Source of the DNA: Leptasterias polaris
Taxonomy: Eukaryota > Echinodermata > Asteroidea > Forcipulatida > Asteriidae
Assembly (NCBI GenBank): GCA_037783415.1
Contig: JAZGTN010000097.1
Span: forward strand, 4,712,001-4,776,000
Length of the DNA stretch: 64,000 bases
Direction: 5' to 3'
This document shows positions 33,803 through 44,545 of the stretch, one piece after another. The notes below the pieces were generated by a model. That model made no database searches, had not been told where the DNA came from, and worked only from the letters and a program-made list of their open reading frames with translations. The stretch's first letter is position 1. Each line of letters begins with the position of its first letter. Position numbers and translations under genes: made by a program.

Positions 33803-33869
33803 ATGAGAAGTGATTTATTTTTCGGCCGCCGCTGGCCGATTTTACGAAGGGTCGAGTTGAAAGGGTTAA

Positions 33870-34231
33870 AGGCACTGGACACGTTTGTTAATTACACAAA
33901 GTACATATTACTTTAGCATAAAAACTTACTTGATAATGAGCAATGGAGAGCTGTTGATAGTATAAAACATTGTGAGAAATGACTCCCTCTGAAGTAACGT
34001 AGTTTTTGAGAAAGAGGTAATTTCTCACTAAAATATTTGAATCTGAAAAAGACTTCAGGCCTGAAGCCTTTTTCAGGCATCTGAAAGCACACAAATTTGT
34101 GCAACAAGGGTGTTTTTTCTTTCATTATTTTCTTGCAACTTCGATGACCAATTGAGCCCAAATTTTCACAGGTTTGTTATTTTATGCATATATGTTGGGA
34201 TACATCAAGTGACAATACTGATCCAGTGCCT
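33870..34231. mobile_element. TTAA MITE (AGGCACTGGACAC family), copy 1
   Basis: TTAA at 33866-33869 (shared with the end of the 5.5-kb element) and 34232-34235. Ends AGGCACTGGACACG and (inverted) AGGCACTGGATC. Contains a self-complementary segment around AGACTTCAGGCCTGAAGCC. I associate this family with echinoderm genomes. Confidence 0.85.
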
Positions 34232-34359
34232 TTAAACAAACTTTATACTAATGACATTTTGGACATCAAACAAATCACAACCATTACGATACATCACAAG
34301 TGTTTCCATTTTTCTCACACAGTTTAAGTCATGATTTAATGGCAAATGGGCAATTCTTT

Positions 34360-35100
34360 GGTAACGGAATTACGCCCATTTGTCACTTTCTCAAGGCTTA
34401 TTCTTTCCCAAGAAAATATGTTCTATGCTAGACAACTAATCTAAACAAGGAAAGAGAGCCAAGACCCAATAGAATTGATTGACCCCCCCAAAAAAAAATT
34501 CCCACAAGATTACCCTTTAAGGGACGGAGATTAATATCGGTAACGGAATTACGGACGTAGGACAAGCATATTTGAGTTCTCGCATCAATTAATAAAACTC
34601 TCTGAAATTTTTAAATTTTTAAATTGGACACTACATGTACCTGTTTTTTGTAGAGTTCAGGGGTGTTGTTTTACAATGCAGAACAACGTTGAACAAATAA
34701 TCACTCTTTTCATAATTTTCATTTTAATCACGGTAACGGAATTACGCCTTGGCAGTAACAGAATTACGCCTTGGCAGTAACGGAATTACGCCATAGTTTT
34801 ATAATAAGTAAATGCAATACATAACATTGAATTCAACATAAACTCATCACAATGCAAATTTTAGAAGTTTATAAAATGGCACATAATCTGGCGGAAATGT
34901 GCATACTTTTGTACATGCGTAATTCCGTTACCATTTCGTAATTCCGTTACCACTTGGAAAAATGCCAAGAAATTACTATTTTAAAGTTTTTATTTTTCAT
35001 TTATGTTTATAGTAGGGTCTTTTCTCAACATACATGATTTGAAGGGAAAAAAAATTTGTGAAATAAGTACTTTTTGCAATTTTTCGGTAACGGAATTACG
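34360..35100. repeat. Dispersed array of GGTAACGGAATTACG motif
   Basis: Eight copies of a 15-bp motif. Direct copies start near 34360, 34540, 34732, 34754, 34775 and 35086. Inverted copies (CGTAATTCCGTTACC) lie near 34919 and 34937. The spacer sequences are unrelated AT-rich DNA. No ORF explains the array. Confidence 0.85.
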
Positions 35101-35149
35101 TGCTAATTTTGACATTTTTAAATGAAAGCCTACACTATATAATATTATA

Positions 35150-35410
35150 TATATATAATAATTTTGGGTTGAACAAGAAAAAATTGACTAGAGCGGGATT
35201 TGAACCAACGACCTCCGGATTGACGTGCCGGCGCTCTACCAACTGAGCTATCTAGCCCTATGTTGGCGGTCTCCCTATTTTGTCAATATCCTTGTTCGGT
35301 GGGTGCCAGTCTGAAGCCATTCAACCGTAAACTGCCGTGTAGCCAAGGATCACACACCCGAGTTTAAGATGCAACCTGGGAAACCGCAGCCAGGGGATGC
35401 GATGTAAATT
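35150..35410 (-). mobile_element. tRNA-derived SINE
   Basis: Contains the tRNA-like region at 35186-35257 plus a body with TTGTTCGGTGGGTGCCAGTC and GTGTAGCCAAGGATCACACA. A partial copy of its edge (GGGTTGAACAAAGAAAAATT and GACTAGAGCGGGATT) recurs at 35447-35482. Related decayed copies are at 2455 and 3590. Flanked by (TA)n. Confidence 0.7.
35186..35257 (-). tRNA. tRNA-like sequence within the SINE (not a functional tRNA gene)
   Basis: On the minus strand the 72-nt sequence folds as a cloverleaf. It has a 7-bp acceptor stem (GGCTAGA with TCTAGTC), a D arm GCTCAGTTGGTAGAGC (A box), an anticodon stem of four good pairs and a B-box GGTTCAAATCC. Position 33 is C instead of T and the anticodon stem has a mismatch, so a SINE head is more likely than a working tRNA. 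Confidence 0.5.
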
Positions 35411-35499
35411 ATATGATGTAAATTATATATATATATAATATATAATTTTGGGTTGAACAAAGAAAAATTGACTAGAGCGGGATTAATATATATATATAT

Positions 35500-37230
35500 T
35501 TTTTATGACCCTGAGTAATGTTGGTAACTTGTAACATTATAAAGTAAATCAAACCTTTTCCCTGTAATTCAGAAAGTACATGCACTCCAATTTTTTTTTT
35601 TTACCAATTCTGCACGTTTTTAATCATAAATTGCAAAAAACACTGTTTTTCCAGAAATCTATTATTATTTTTTCAATTTCGTTTTTTGAACTGAATTCCC
35701 CATTTAATTGAGGTCTGGAAAAAGTACAAAAGAGGTTTAATATGTAAATATTTATTTTTGACATTTTTTCCTCTCCCATGGAGAATTGCCCAAATACGAA
35801 TTCCATTTCAATTTTATTTCATATCCAATTCGAAAAACATAAGTGGTTTTGGGCATGACAAGGGCACAAACTAAAACCGGTAACGCTTGACCGAAACCTT
35901 TTCCTTGTGGGGGAAAAACGGCCCAAACAGCACGTATGTAATTCCTGTGTTCTGATTGTAAATTACACACACTTTTGATGGTTTTGACACACTAAACCAT
36001 CTTCAAATGTTATTCAAAAATACTACCTATAGTTTATAAGATAATAACTGATAATTGAAAGCTTTTGAATTGCTGTACAGTTTCCAAAAGATTCAAGGTT
36101 CAAGGCTCATTTATTTCCACAGAATCAAAAAACAAACGGGCAATATCAATCGAAAGAAATCATTACAAAATGCAATAAAAGTTTCACAACATAGGTTTAA
36201 ACATGGTTGAAGAACTAGATGCAAAACAAATGCGACACTGCAGAGGGATCCTTTCAAGAAGCAAAGCTTGTAGGCAATGATGTTTGAATTGAGATTTTAA
36301 CGATGTTAAGTGAACCATGGAGATATGTGTGTTTTCAGCCACTGATGAACAAAATATTATTAGCAGATCTCAATATGCACAAGATTTCCGTCTAGATAGC
36401 ATTAGCAGATCTGGTGCAGTTGGTTGCAGCATAGAGAAAGGTTTTTCTCTATGGTTGCAGCATGGAGGAAGGTGGTTGCAGAGACCACCCACTGATGATT
36501 GAGGCATGTGACTTACAATGATTGACAGATCATGGGTTTATGGTTTTAATGGAGTCAGTGAAAACCCTATCATAGGGCTTGTGGTTAGGACTTTGAGTGT
36601 TCATGTAGGCATCCATTGTGTAATGATAATGGTCACATGCAGTGGAGAGTGGGGCTAAGGCTGGTGGTGGTCTGATTGAATTTAGTGACTTGTAAACATG
36701 TAATTTGTTAAGGTGCTTGATTAATGGCTCATTATCCACTTCAATAATATGTATACTTATTTCTTAAGTCCATGTACATGTTCTACTTGTAAGAAATTTG
36801 ACTTGTCAACTTGGTTTGTTAAGAATTCGTTTGTTTGTTTGATCATGGAGGTAGGTTTGATAAATGTTATGACACCCTTTCATGCTCAAGGTTATTCGCA
36901 AATCGTACATCATTGTTAGCATTGTGTGTTTCACAGGTTAGCTAGGAATTTTACGCTTTATCGTGTCACCATGAACTTACAAAAGTAGACCCATTCTTTG
37001 CTTTTTTATTCTTTGCTGTTCATTCTTGTATTTGGGGGAGAGATGAGAAGAATAGATGCAGCACATTACCGAAACGAGCCCAATCTAATGTCACGCTCAG
37101 GGTTATTAGCGCATTTGCAGCTGGGGACTAGGGTATCCCATGAACTGTGGTCAGTTAATCTGTCACTACTCCTAGAACTATGAGGTTCATTCCGCTATCG
37201 TCTCCATTACCCTCATAGAGTGACATGTAC
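35500..37230. other. No gene recognised; possible LINE 3' tail at 36091
   Basis: AT-rich. TTCAAGGTTCAAGGCTCATT at 36092 resembles the 3' tail of a minus-strand non-LTR element, but no RT frame follows. Otherwise nothing. Confidence 0.35.
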
Positions 37231-37235
37231 AAAAT

Positions 37236-37828
37236 CCTATTCGAAACTTTTTTCCCCTCACGTTTCTGCACCTACAGTTAATTTCCCAAACCGGATCTCG
37301 CCAAAATTAGGCTCTATGTGTTCCTTATACTCTCATCGAGGTCGGGTTGGGTCCAGAAAATCCACTCCGCAAAACAAAAGTTGCAAAAAGTTATAAATTC
37401 TCACCGTTTTCAGAATCCTCGCCTTCCGTTAACAAAATGGCCGCCGTTGAAATTTTCCTCCTGGTAATGCTGCGCGCTACGATGGTAACGATTATCAACG
37501 ATTCACGTATACAGAACATTGGTTGTTGTGGACCAGCATTGCGCCTATGATTGTATACGTGAACCGTTGGGTTTGTTACCAGCGTAGCACGCAGCATTAC
37601 CAGCTCAGAAATTTCAACGGCGGCCATTTTGTTAACGGAAGGCGAGGATTCTGAAAACGGTGAGAATTTATCACTTTTTGCAACTTTTGTTTTGCGGAGT
37701 GGATTTTCTGGACCCAACCCGACCTCGATGAGAGTATAAGGAACACATAAAGCCTAATTTTGGCGTGATCCGGTTTGGGAAATTAACTGTAGGTGCAGAA
37801 ACGTGAAGGGAAAAAAGTTTCGAATAGG
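37236..37828. mobile_element. 593-bp foldback element
   Basis: Two ~295-bp inverted arms with few differences meet at about 37532. Outer ends are CCTATTCGAAACTTTTTTCC and its inverse. Both arms encode the same frame (MGPENPLRKTKVAKS, then VNKMAAVEI). Flanks ACAAAAT / ACAAAAC suggest an imperfect target duplication. No transposase. Confidence 0.8.
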
Positions 37829-38880
37829 AACAAAACAAAATAACTGTAATGTAAACAGTGTATGAACAAACTATCGGATACACAACAATTTTGTTTGAGT
37901 TGCTCTCCTACTTAAAGAATGTGTATTTATTATCAAACACCAAATCGGCAGTTCAAATTAAGTACAAGTTAAGATCAATAAATGTTATTCGAGCTGAATG
38001 GTAAGCTTAGTTTGGTTCTTCTTATACTTGAAATTCAAGTTCATGTAGGCCTAAATGTTTTGCCAAGACATCCGTGTTATGCTTTATGAATATTCATTCA
38101 TCAACTAAGTTTAAAGTGCGTGCAATTATTGGCTCGTCCATATAGGCCCCTACAGTTTGCTAAAACAAATTGTACAGTTTGACAATTTACTGATGATAGG
38201 TTAAACATTTGACACTATTTTGTTATTTTCCGTGGAGGATTTCAACTAGAGTACTTCTAAAGATTTGACTTATTTCTTTTGCTGCTAAATTTTGCCTCAA
38301 TTACAGGCTAATCACATAAATTGGAAAACAAACAAAAGACTTATTAAATGCATTAAAACACTACAGGTAATACACTACTTTTGTGCATATTACAAGAAAG
38401 GATACTGACATTGTTTTTATGTTTTTGTAGTTAAAGCATGCAAAATTTGAGATGTTCTGCAGAATAAACAACTGCGATCGAAATAGGCAGCCCCGAAAAG
38501 TACATCAAATTAAATTAACCAATGGCATACCATGGATTTAATATTCAATTTCATAATTCTGACATTAAGCATATAAACAAAGTAATCGTTATTGACCTAC
38601 GTCTCCGAACCGGTTATTTTTGTAGGTGTGTAAAAAAATATATATGTATATAATTTTTTATACAAAATCAACAGTAGAAAAATTCCCTAAATAGCTTTTT
38701 AAAATTAGAATGGATACTTGGCAGTAATGGGGACTGAAAGGGGAATGTCAATGTCCCTCTAAATATGCTCTCAGAGTACAACCATACAACAAAATGTACG
38801 TAATGTAAAACTATCCTCGGCTGCATTTGTGCAGGCAAACATGCCCAAGGTGGCATGCTCCCTCCATGTAAGACTTTTTC
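37829..38880. other. No gene recognised
   Basis: AT-rich, without repeats or exon-like blocks that I can support. Confidence 0.4.
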
Positions 38881-38884
38881 CCCA

Positions 38885-39540
38885 TAATGTCATAATAATA
38901 ATTATATAGATTTATAAAGCGCACATTCTAAAATACATTACTCGTGGCGCTACAGCACTTATGAAAATAGATACAATGATTAACCATTGTGACAATACAG
39001 AACTAAGAACCTAGACACTAATCAGTATGATTGTGTAAAGAGCAGTGTCTTCTGTTCTGATTTGAAAGTTTGCAAAGATTCGGATTGAATTGGGTATTTT
39101 CCTTCAGAGAACAGGTCCAATGTGTGAAAAAGCCCGGTCACCATAGCGGACAGTCCTGGACTTTGTGAACAAGGACTATAGTAATTAAGGAGTTTGAGAA
39201 CGAAGCAAGTAGTTCCTCTGATCCTGAGAAGTCCTTGATGTAGTCAGGTGCGAGGTCACAAAGTAATTTGTAAACTAAAGTCAAGATCTTAAAATCAATC
39301 CTCTCTCACACTGGAATTGCCATTGGAGGGACATAAAAGTTGGGGTTATGCTTTGAAGACCATGTACAGTTGTGTGTTGTCTGCGTATGGAGGGGAAAGT
39401 TAACTCCCTGATGGCGAGCAATATCTCCAAGAGGTGCAGTGTACATAGTAAAAAGCAAGGGCCCAAGAACTGAGCCCTGTGGTACACCACAGTCTAAATA
39501 TCTATTCTCTGACTTGCTGTCTGCTATATCCACTAGTTGT
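38885..39540 (-). pseudogene. LINE reverse transcriptase remnant
   Basis: The minus strand reads CGVPQGSVLGPLLFTMYTAP, the RT motif B region. The later LHTQTTHN stretch marks a frameshift just before the catalytic YADD position, and the 3' part has lost its frame. The plus-strand left edge is a (TAA)n-like tract at 38890. Dead fragment. Confidence 0.75.
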
Positions 39541-39977
39541 GATCTACAAAAAAGGTATAAGAAACAAAATTAATTGCAAGATCACATAAATTATTTCTTA
39601 CATTGTTCACTGTAACAAAAATAAAACAAACAAGTTGTCCATTATGTCATATATACGTAGTAATATACGTTTAACACTTTATCTATATACTATTTATCTA
39701 TAAATTATATGCATAATGTACATGTGCACGTGTACGATGTACACCATACCATGCACTGTACAATAAAGTCCGTGCAGCAACTATTTGAGAAGTGCAAGCG
39801 CAAGTGTCCCTAGCCTTCAATGCCTCTTGCACAACGATTCCATTGTCTTCTGATGGGGGGGGGGGGGGGGGAGATAATCGCGAACGCTCCCCCTGGATCG
39901 GGGGAGGGGGGATATAAAACCATATGGTACTTGTAACCACAATATCGTTCATCAATGTCACAAGCACTTCTCCTATT

Positions 39978-40245
39978 AAGGGCGGCATTTGGCGGCATTT
40001 GGTTTTTATGCCGCCCCCCCCCCTAATAGGGGGGGCAGTGCCTGAGCATAGTATGGTATTGATAAGTAAACAGGTTTTTACGCCGCCCCCCCCAAATAGG
40101 GGGGGGGCAGTGATTGGACATAGTATGATATTGATAAGTGACCAGGTTTTTATGCCGCCCCCCTAATAGGGGGGCAGTGCTTGAGCATGATAAGGATAAG
40201 TGACCAGGTTTTTATTCCGCCCCTACCTAATAGGGGGCAGTGCTT
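39978..40245. repeat. ~70-bp tandem repeat with C/G-run hairpins, four units
   Basis: Units near 40004, 40077, 40147 and 40209. Each has TTTTTATGCCGCC, then C7-10, then TAATA or AAATA, then G5-8, then GCAGTG. The C-run and G-run are complementary, so each unit forms a hairpin, and the G-runs could also form quadruplexes. A separate G13 run lies at about 39857. Confidence 0.85.
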
Positions 40246-40703
40246 GTGAAGGATAGCATAGAACGAAACAAGGTTGAGGAGCAGCAAATAATGAAATTAA
40301 ATGTAACCGTTATGATGTAGTAATTGTATTTACTTATCAGTGGGTAATGGTGTTGCTTTAATGATACAAAGACAGTTTTCGACCGCTTTAGTGGTCCTCT
40401 GTTAATTCTACTGTGTTTTTTCTTGAAAAGGATCGCGTCGGTAATTTTCGCTTCAACATAGCAAATGAACTTGGGTCCTTGCTGCAACAAGTATATTAAT
40501 CGATCAAAATTCATTATAATAACTGAAAATGGAAGTTCAGCGTTAACTGGTATGGAGTTTCTAAAGGGGTCTAAACGTCCCACTTCACAATGTTGTGAAG
40601 TCTTGTTTTGAAAACAAACTTGATATGAAAATAAAACTTCGGCTTAGGTTGGCGTGGATAATGTTATTGTTTATAATTTACCCACAAATTCGATTTATAT
40701 TAA

Positions 40704-41074
40704 AGGCACTGGACATGTTTGGTAATTACTCCAAATATATATTAGCATAAAAACTTACTTGGTAACGAGCAGCGGAGAGCTGTTGATAGTATAAAACATT
40801 GTGAGAAACGACACCCTCTGAAGTAACGTAGTTTTTGAGAAAGAGCTTATTTCTCACTAAAATATTAAAATACTTCAGGCCTGAAGTCTTTTTTAGGCAT
40901 CTGAAAGCATAGACATTTGTGCAACAAGGGTGTTTTTTCTTTCATTGTTTTCTTGCAACTTCGATGACCTATTGAGCCCAATTTTTTTATACAGGTATGC
41001 TATTTTATGCATATGTTGGGATACACCAAGTGAGAATACTGGTCTTTGACAATTACCAAACGTGTCCAGTGCCT
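40704..41074. mobile_element. TTAA MITE (AGGCACTGGACAC family), copy 2
   Basis: TTAA at 40700-40703 and 41075-41078. Ends AGGCACTGGACATG and (inverted) AGGCACTGGACACG. Collinear with the copy at 33870-34231, sharing CGTAGTTTTTGAGAAAGAG and CAACAAGGGTGTTTTTTC. Confidence 0.9.
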
Positions 41075-41645
41075 TTAAAGGGTTATTCATCACGTTGTAT
41101 GAAATTCGAGCTGATAGTATCTTTCAAAGTTTGTATAGAAAACATCACAATTTTGTATCGATATTTCAATACATTGACAAAGAACGGGCGAATATAGTTT
41201 AATGTAAAGTTGTTTTTATAAAGATGCATGGAAATTATATGGAAAGTTGCATTAGCAGTACACAAAGTATATGTACTATGCATTATGAAGAACACACACA
41301 CTATACCCATGGAGGTAGGAATAGACCTGCAACGTGTTGTCTTTTTGTACACGGGCTGCACGAAGTTCTGCAAGATCAAGCTGATATTGATCAACTTCTC
41401 TGTAGTGTTAGTGTTGCCTGCCTCATCTAGATCCAGCAACATCCTCTCGCTGACAATACTAAGATTTCTACAGAAAGCTTTGGCGAGGCAAGGAGACACT
41501 TTCATGCAAATTCACAAATTAAGTTGATCCCCCTTTTCACCAGTGCGGACGTCCTTTATTAGCTGGAGTACACTCTGTCTGTGTTGTGCCAATCGCGCTT
41601 GATATGGAGGTCAACGGCTTCAATTGTTTTTGATACCATTTTTGT

Positions 41646-42529
41646 GGGTTGTTCTAAAATCCCCTCGACCCCCTCGACCCACGACCCCTCGACCCCTCGA
41701 CGTCCGCCCCGTTATCGAAACGTGTCCCAATTCCAATTCATAACACATCGCTTTACGGCCGAGTAAGAATTAAGTTCCCGATTTAGAATTCACAGCGTGT
41801 GATCCAAAGAGCTAGCTGGTCTGGCGACGCGACTTCCTTCCGGCGACCTGCTGATGACCAACAGACCATACGTCCAGAGTCAGTGGTGTTGCACCGACCG
41901 AGTGAGAGTCACGACACAAGAAGAGAGGTAATTTTAATTTTAGCATTCTGTGGCCAACACCAAAATCCGAAAAGAAATGGTCTGCGTATTTTCCCCAGGA
42001 CAAATGAGGCCACTTTATAGCATAAATGGGCGTATTTAATCCGCTTCCGCACGTTACGTGCACACCGATCATGATCTCGTTTCATATGGTCGGGGGCCCG
42101 GGTGTGGGAGACTGACAACCCCAAAACACGTGTGGGCCATGGTTGGTCGGGTCTACAACCTCGAGCTCCGCATAGAGCAAGTAGTAATTGTTGACACAGG
42201 ACGGGAGCGATCAGCCGGAAATGAGTCTGCCTGATCATCACGTAATGAGTTGGCCTAAATCGTACTCGGGCGGTAAACGCAGGATCCCAGTTGGGATATA
42301 CTCCTATTCAGGCTCGGGTCGGCCAAGAGATACGCTTGGAAATGCCGCGATTTTTTTTCTGTACACCAAAATTGCCACAGTACCCGATCTCAGCCAATCA
42401 CGCGCAGTTTGCTTCGTGCGTGATTGGCTGAGATCGTGTCATGTGGCAATTTTGGTGTACATAAAAAAAAATCGAGCATAAGTCGGGGGGTCGTGGGTCG
42501 AGGGGGTCGAGGGGGTTTTAGAACAACCC
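41646..42529. mobile_element. 884-bp element, GGGTTGTTCT termini, 9-bp TSD CATTTTTGT
   Basis: CATTTTTGT at 41637-41645 and 42530-42538. TIRs of ~45 bp start GGGTTGTTCTAAAATCCCCT and contain repeated CGACCCC. GG-starting ends with a 9-bp TSD recall Merlin or Mutator-like elements. No transposase. It contains a nested hairpin MITE. Confidence 0.85.
42348..42474. mobile_element. 127-bp hairpin MITE nested in the 884-bp element
   Basis: Arms of ~55 bp: CGATTTTTTTTCTGTACACC, then AAAATTGCCAC, GATCTCAGCCAATCACGC, and the inverse on the right. The loop is ~15 nt. Confidence 0.8.
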
Positions 42530-42959
42530 CATTTTTGTGTTGACTCAGTTTTTCCGTGGTGCTGAAATAGGGTGGATTCTGTGTCATGGTTGCATAGTTA
42601 AAGTGTGTACACTAAGTACTGTAAAAATAATCTCTTTACTCATACAATTTAGCATTGGAATCTTCTGTATTTTGTGTATACTTGTTCAACTGTTCTTCAC
42701 TACCTCGGAGATGCCCCCTCCGTCTCCGAGTAACAAAGTTGAGAAACACATACACTGCTGTGGGATCTGTTGTTATTCCTTTCCGCACATCACTTTGATT
42801 TTGTAATCGATTTGTACCCAACCTCTCCTTTCTTTCCGTTTATGAAGAAATTGGTAGGTTGTTGCCATGGGCTGTTTCTGTTGTTTAACTTATTGTTTTA
42901 AATGTAAAATTGTTGACATTCAGCCTTTGCGTTACGAGGACAGTTTTTAATAAACCATA

Positions 42960-44430
42960 GGCCTATATATATACCTATTATCTATAGACGATGTGACCTC
43001 TGACGTCATTTGAAAATCATAACATGATGCGCGCGCATGTCGCCGGGCAAAACCTTTGTGTACTTGACAGCCAGCTAGAAAGTACACGCAATATTACCAT
43101 GACTACGCGTCTTTTTGCCCGGCGGAACATGACTTGGACAACAGACATACAGCTTTGATATGAACTAAATTGCAATTGTTTTGAATTAGTCTGACTATAC
43201 AATGTATGTGAGTGTTCTTTATGCTACACATGCAAAAAGGCTGGTAAATAATTTCCTAAATCACAGTACAGTGCATATATACCAATTGCCTGTCTGCATA
43301 GATATAGTACCCACTGCCTACAGACTCAATTCACTGACCTCTCAGCCAATTATATCCCATGAGTGTGCTTGTGTTAGGGCAAAGGCCACCCACTAGTTGT
43401 AAAACATCCCCTTCTGCCTTGACAGCTGAACCTCAGAAAGTGAGGTTGGAGAGTGTGACATTAGATTGGGCTCGTTTCCGTAATGAGTGTCCTGAGCGTC
43501 GCCGGGAGGCGTGAAATGTAGCTCATAGATAGCCTATTTAAGAGGTTAAAGACTGATTTCAATGATTTTTGGATTATATGAAAGGGAATTGAATAAATGT
43601 ACGACTATTATGCTTTAAAATTAAATCATTGGGTGATAAATATAGTTCTTAGCCAGCTATTTAAAACTGGCAGGCTCAAGGCCGTGCAATCATGGCTTCC
43701 AACCTGCAAGACTGAGTCACTAACTGCCATTCATAAATGCCCTTTTTGTTAAAATGCTTCACAATGTAGGAAAATATGTAAAGTTTGTTTGTTTTGTAGA
43801 CCTAAGTTTGCAATTCCTGTTACCTCCTCAGACTCTGTTGCGCAAAGGGTAAAATTGCATGCGACGCTCAACGGACATGCGTGTACTAATATATTGATTG
43901 CGTTAGGCGTAAATCAGTGCCCACGTAAGCTAGTGTGTCAACACGCATATGGCTACATGTATGAGTGCTGAATGGCACGTTCACAGCTCTAGTTATGTCT
44001 CATCAGCCATTTAAAACTGGTCTTAAATGGTCAACTGACCACCTTTCAACCAATAGGACTACCTAATCTAACTAGAGTAATATATGAATATAAACAGACC
44101 TCTGAACACATTCACCATTTTGTCACAACTTGTGTACTAAAGCATGATAAAAGTATACTGGTGTGCCTCAGTACAAGTACTTCACGACATGTTCGAACAA
44201 TTTGGTCAACAAGGGTTGTTTTGTCAAAATAAAATGTTGAGGGAAAAAAAGCTTGCCTTCGCGGATCTTCCAGTTTATGTTGAAATGGTACCTCCAATTC
44301 TGCAGCACATCGCTTTAATACTACTTGTATTATAATAAACAATGTATGTTTAAAAAAAAATCTTTCTTTTTTCTTTGACAACAACGTGAAAATTTTGACT
44401 TTGTCTGACTGTTTTTTCTCCTTCTTTTTA
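42960..44430. other. No gene recognised; possible decayed MITE near 43030-43130
   Basis: GTCGCCGGGCAAAA near 43038 and TTTTTGCCCGGCGG near 43113 are an inverted pair. The rest up to the gene 2 exon shows nothing clear. Confidence 0.35.
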
Positions 44431-44434
44431 ATAG

Positions 44435-44545
44435 AATGTCTGACAACATTCCCACCCAGTCCTACAAGCACTTGGATCTCATACTATGTTGTAGAAGATG
44501 TGAAGGGGACCACATACATGCATGTGGAAATTGCTATAAAAAATG
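44435..44545 (+). CDS. Gene 2 exon 1
   Basis: Follows TTTTTAATAG and ends AAATG|GTATGT. Starts MSDNIPTQSYKHLDL and carries the first half of the Cys/His cluster. Ends in phase 2. Confidence 0.6.

Larger units (their letters stand above)
28374..33865. mobile_element. 5.5-kb TTAA element with 20-bp TIRs and an intact transposase ORF
   Basis: TTAA at 28370-28373 and 33866-33869. The ends CCCTTTAAACTCGACCCC and (inverted) CCCTTTCAACTCGACCCT form ~20-bp TIRs. It carries a 668-codon transposase ORF on the minus strand and a small acidic ORF, and the transposase is bracketed by 480-bp direct repeats. TTAA targets plus a D-x2-H signature in the transposase fit the Kolobok superfamily. piggyBac also uses TTAA, but the long ORF lacks piggyBac features I know. 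Confidence 0.7.

Noticed and set aside
34360..35100. CRISPR-like array (repeated 15-mer with unique spacers)
   Set aside because: Spacer lengths are irregular, orientation is mixed and the genome is eukaryotic.
35186..35257. Functional tRNA gene on the minus strand
   Set aside because: The cloverleaf is good, but position 33 is C, the anticodon stem has a mismatch, and the flanking SINE body plus repeated copies elsewhere show it is a SINE head.
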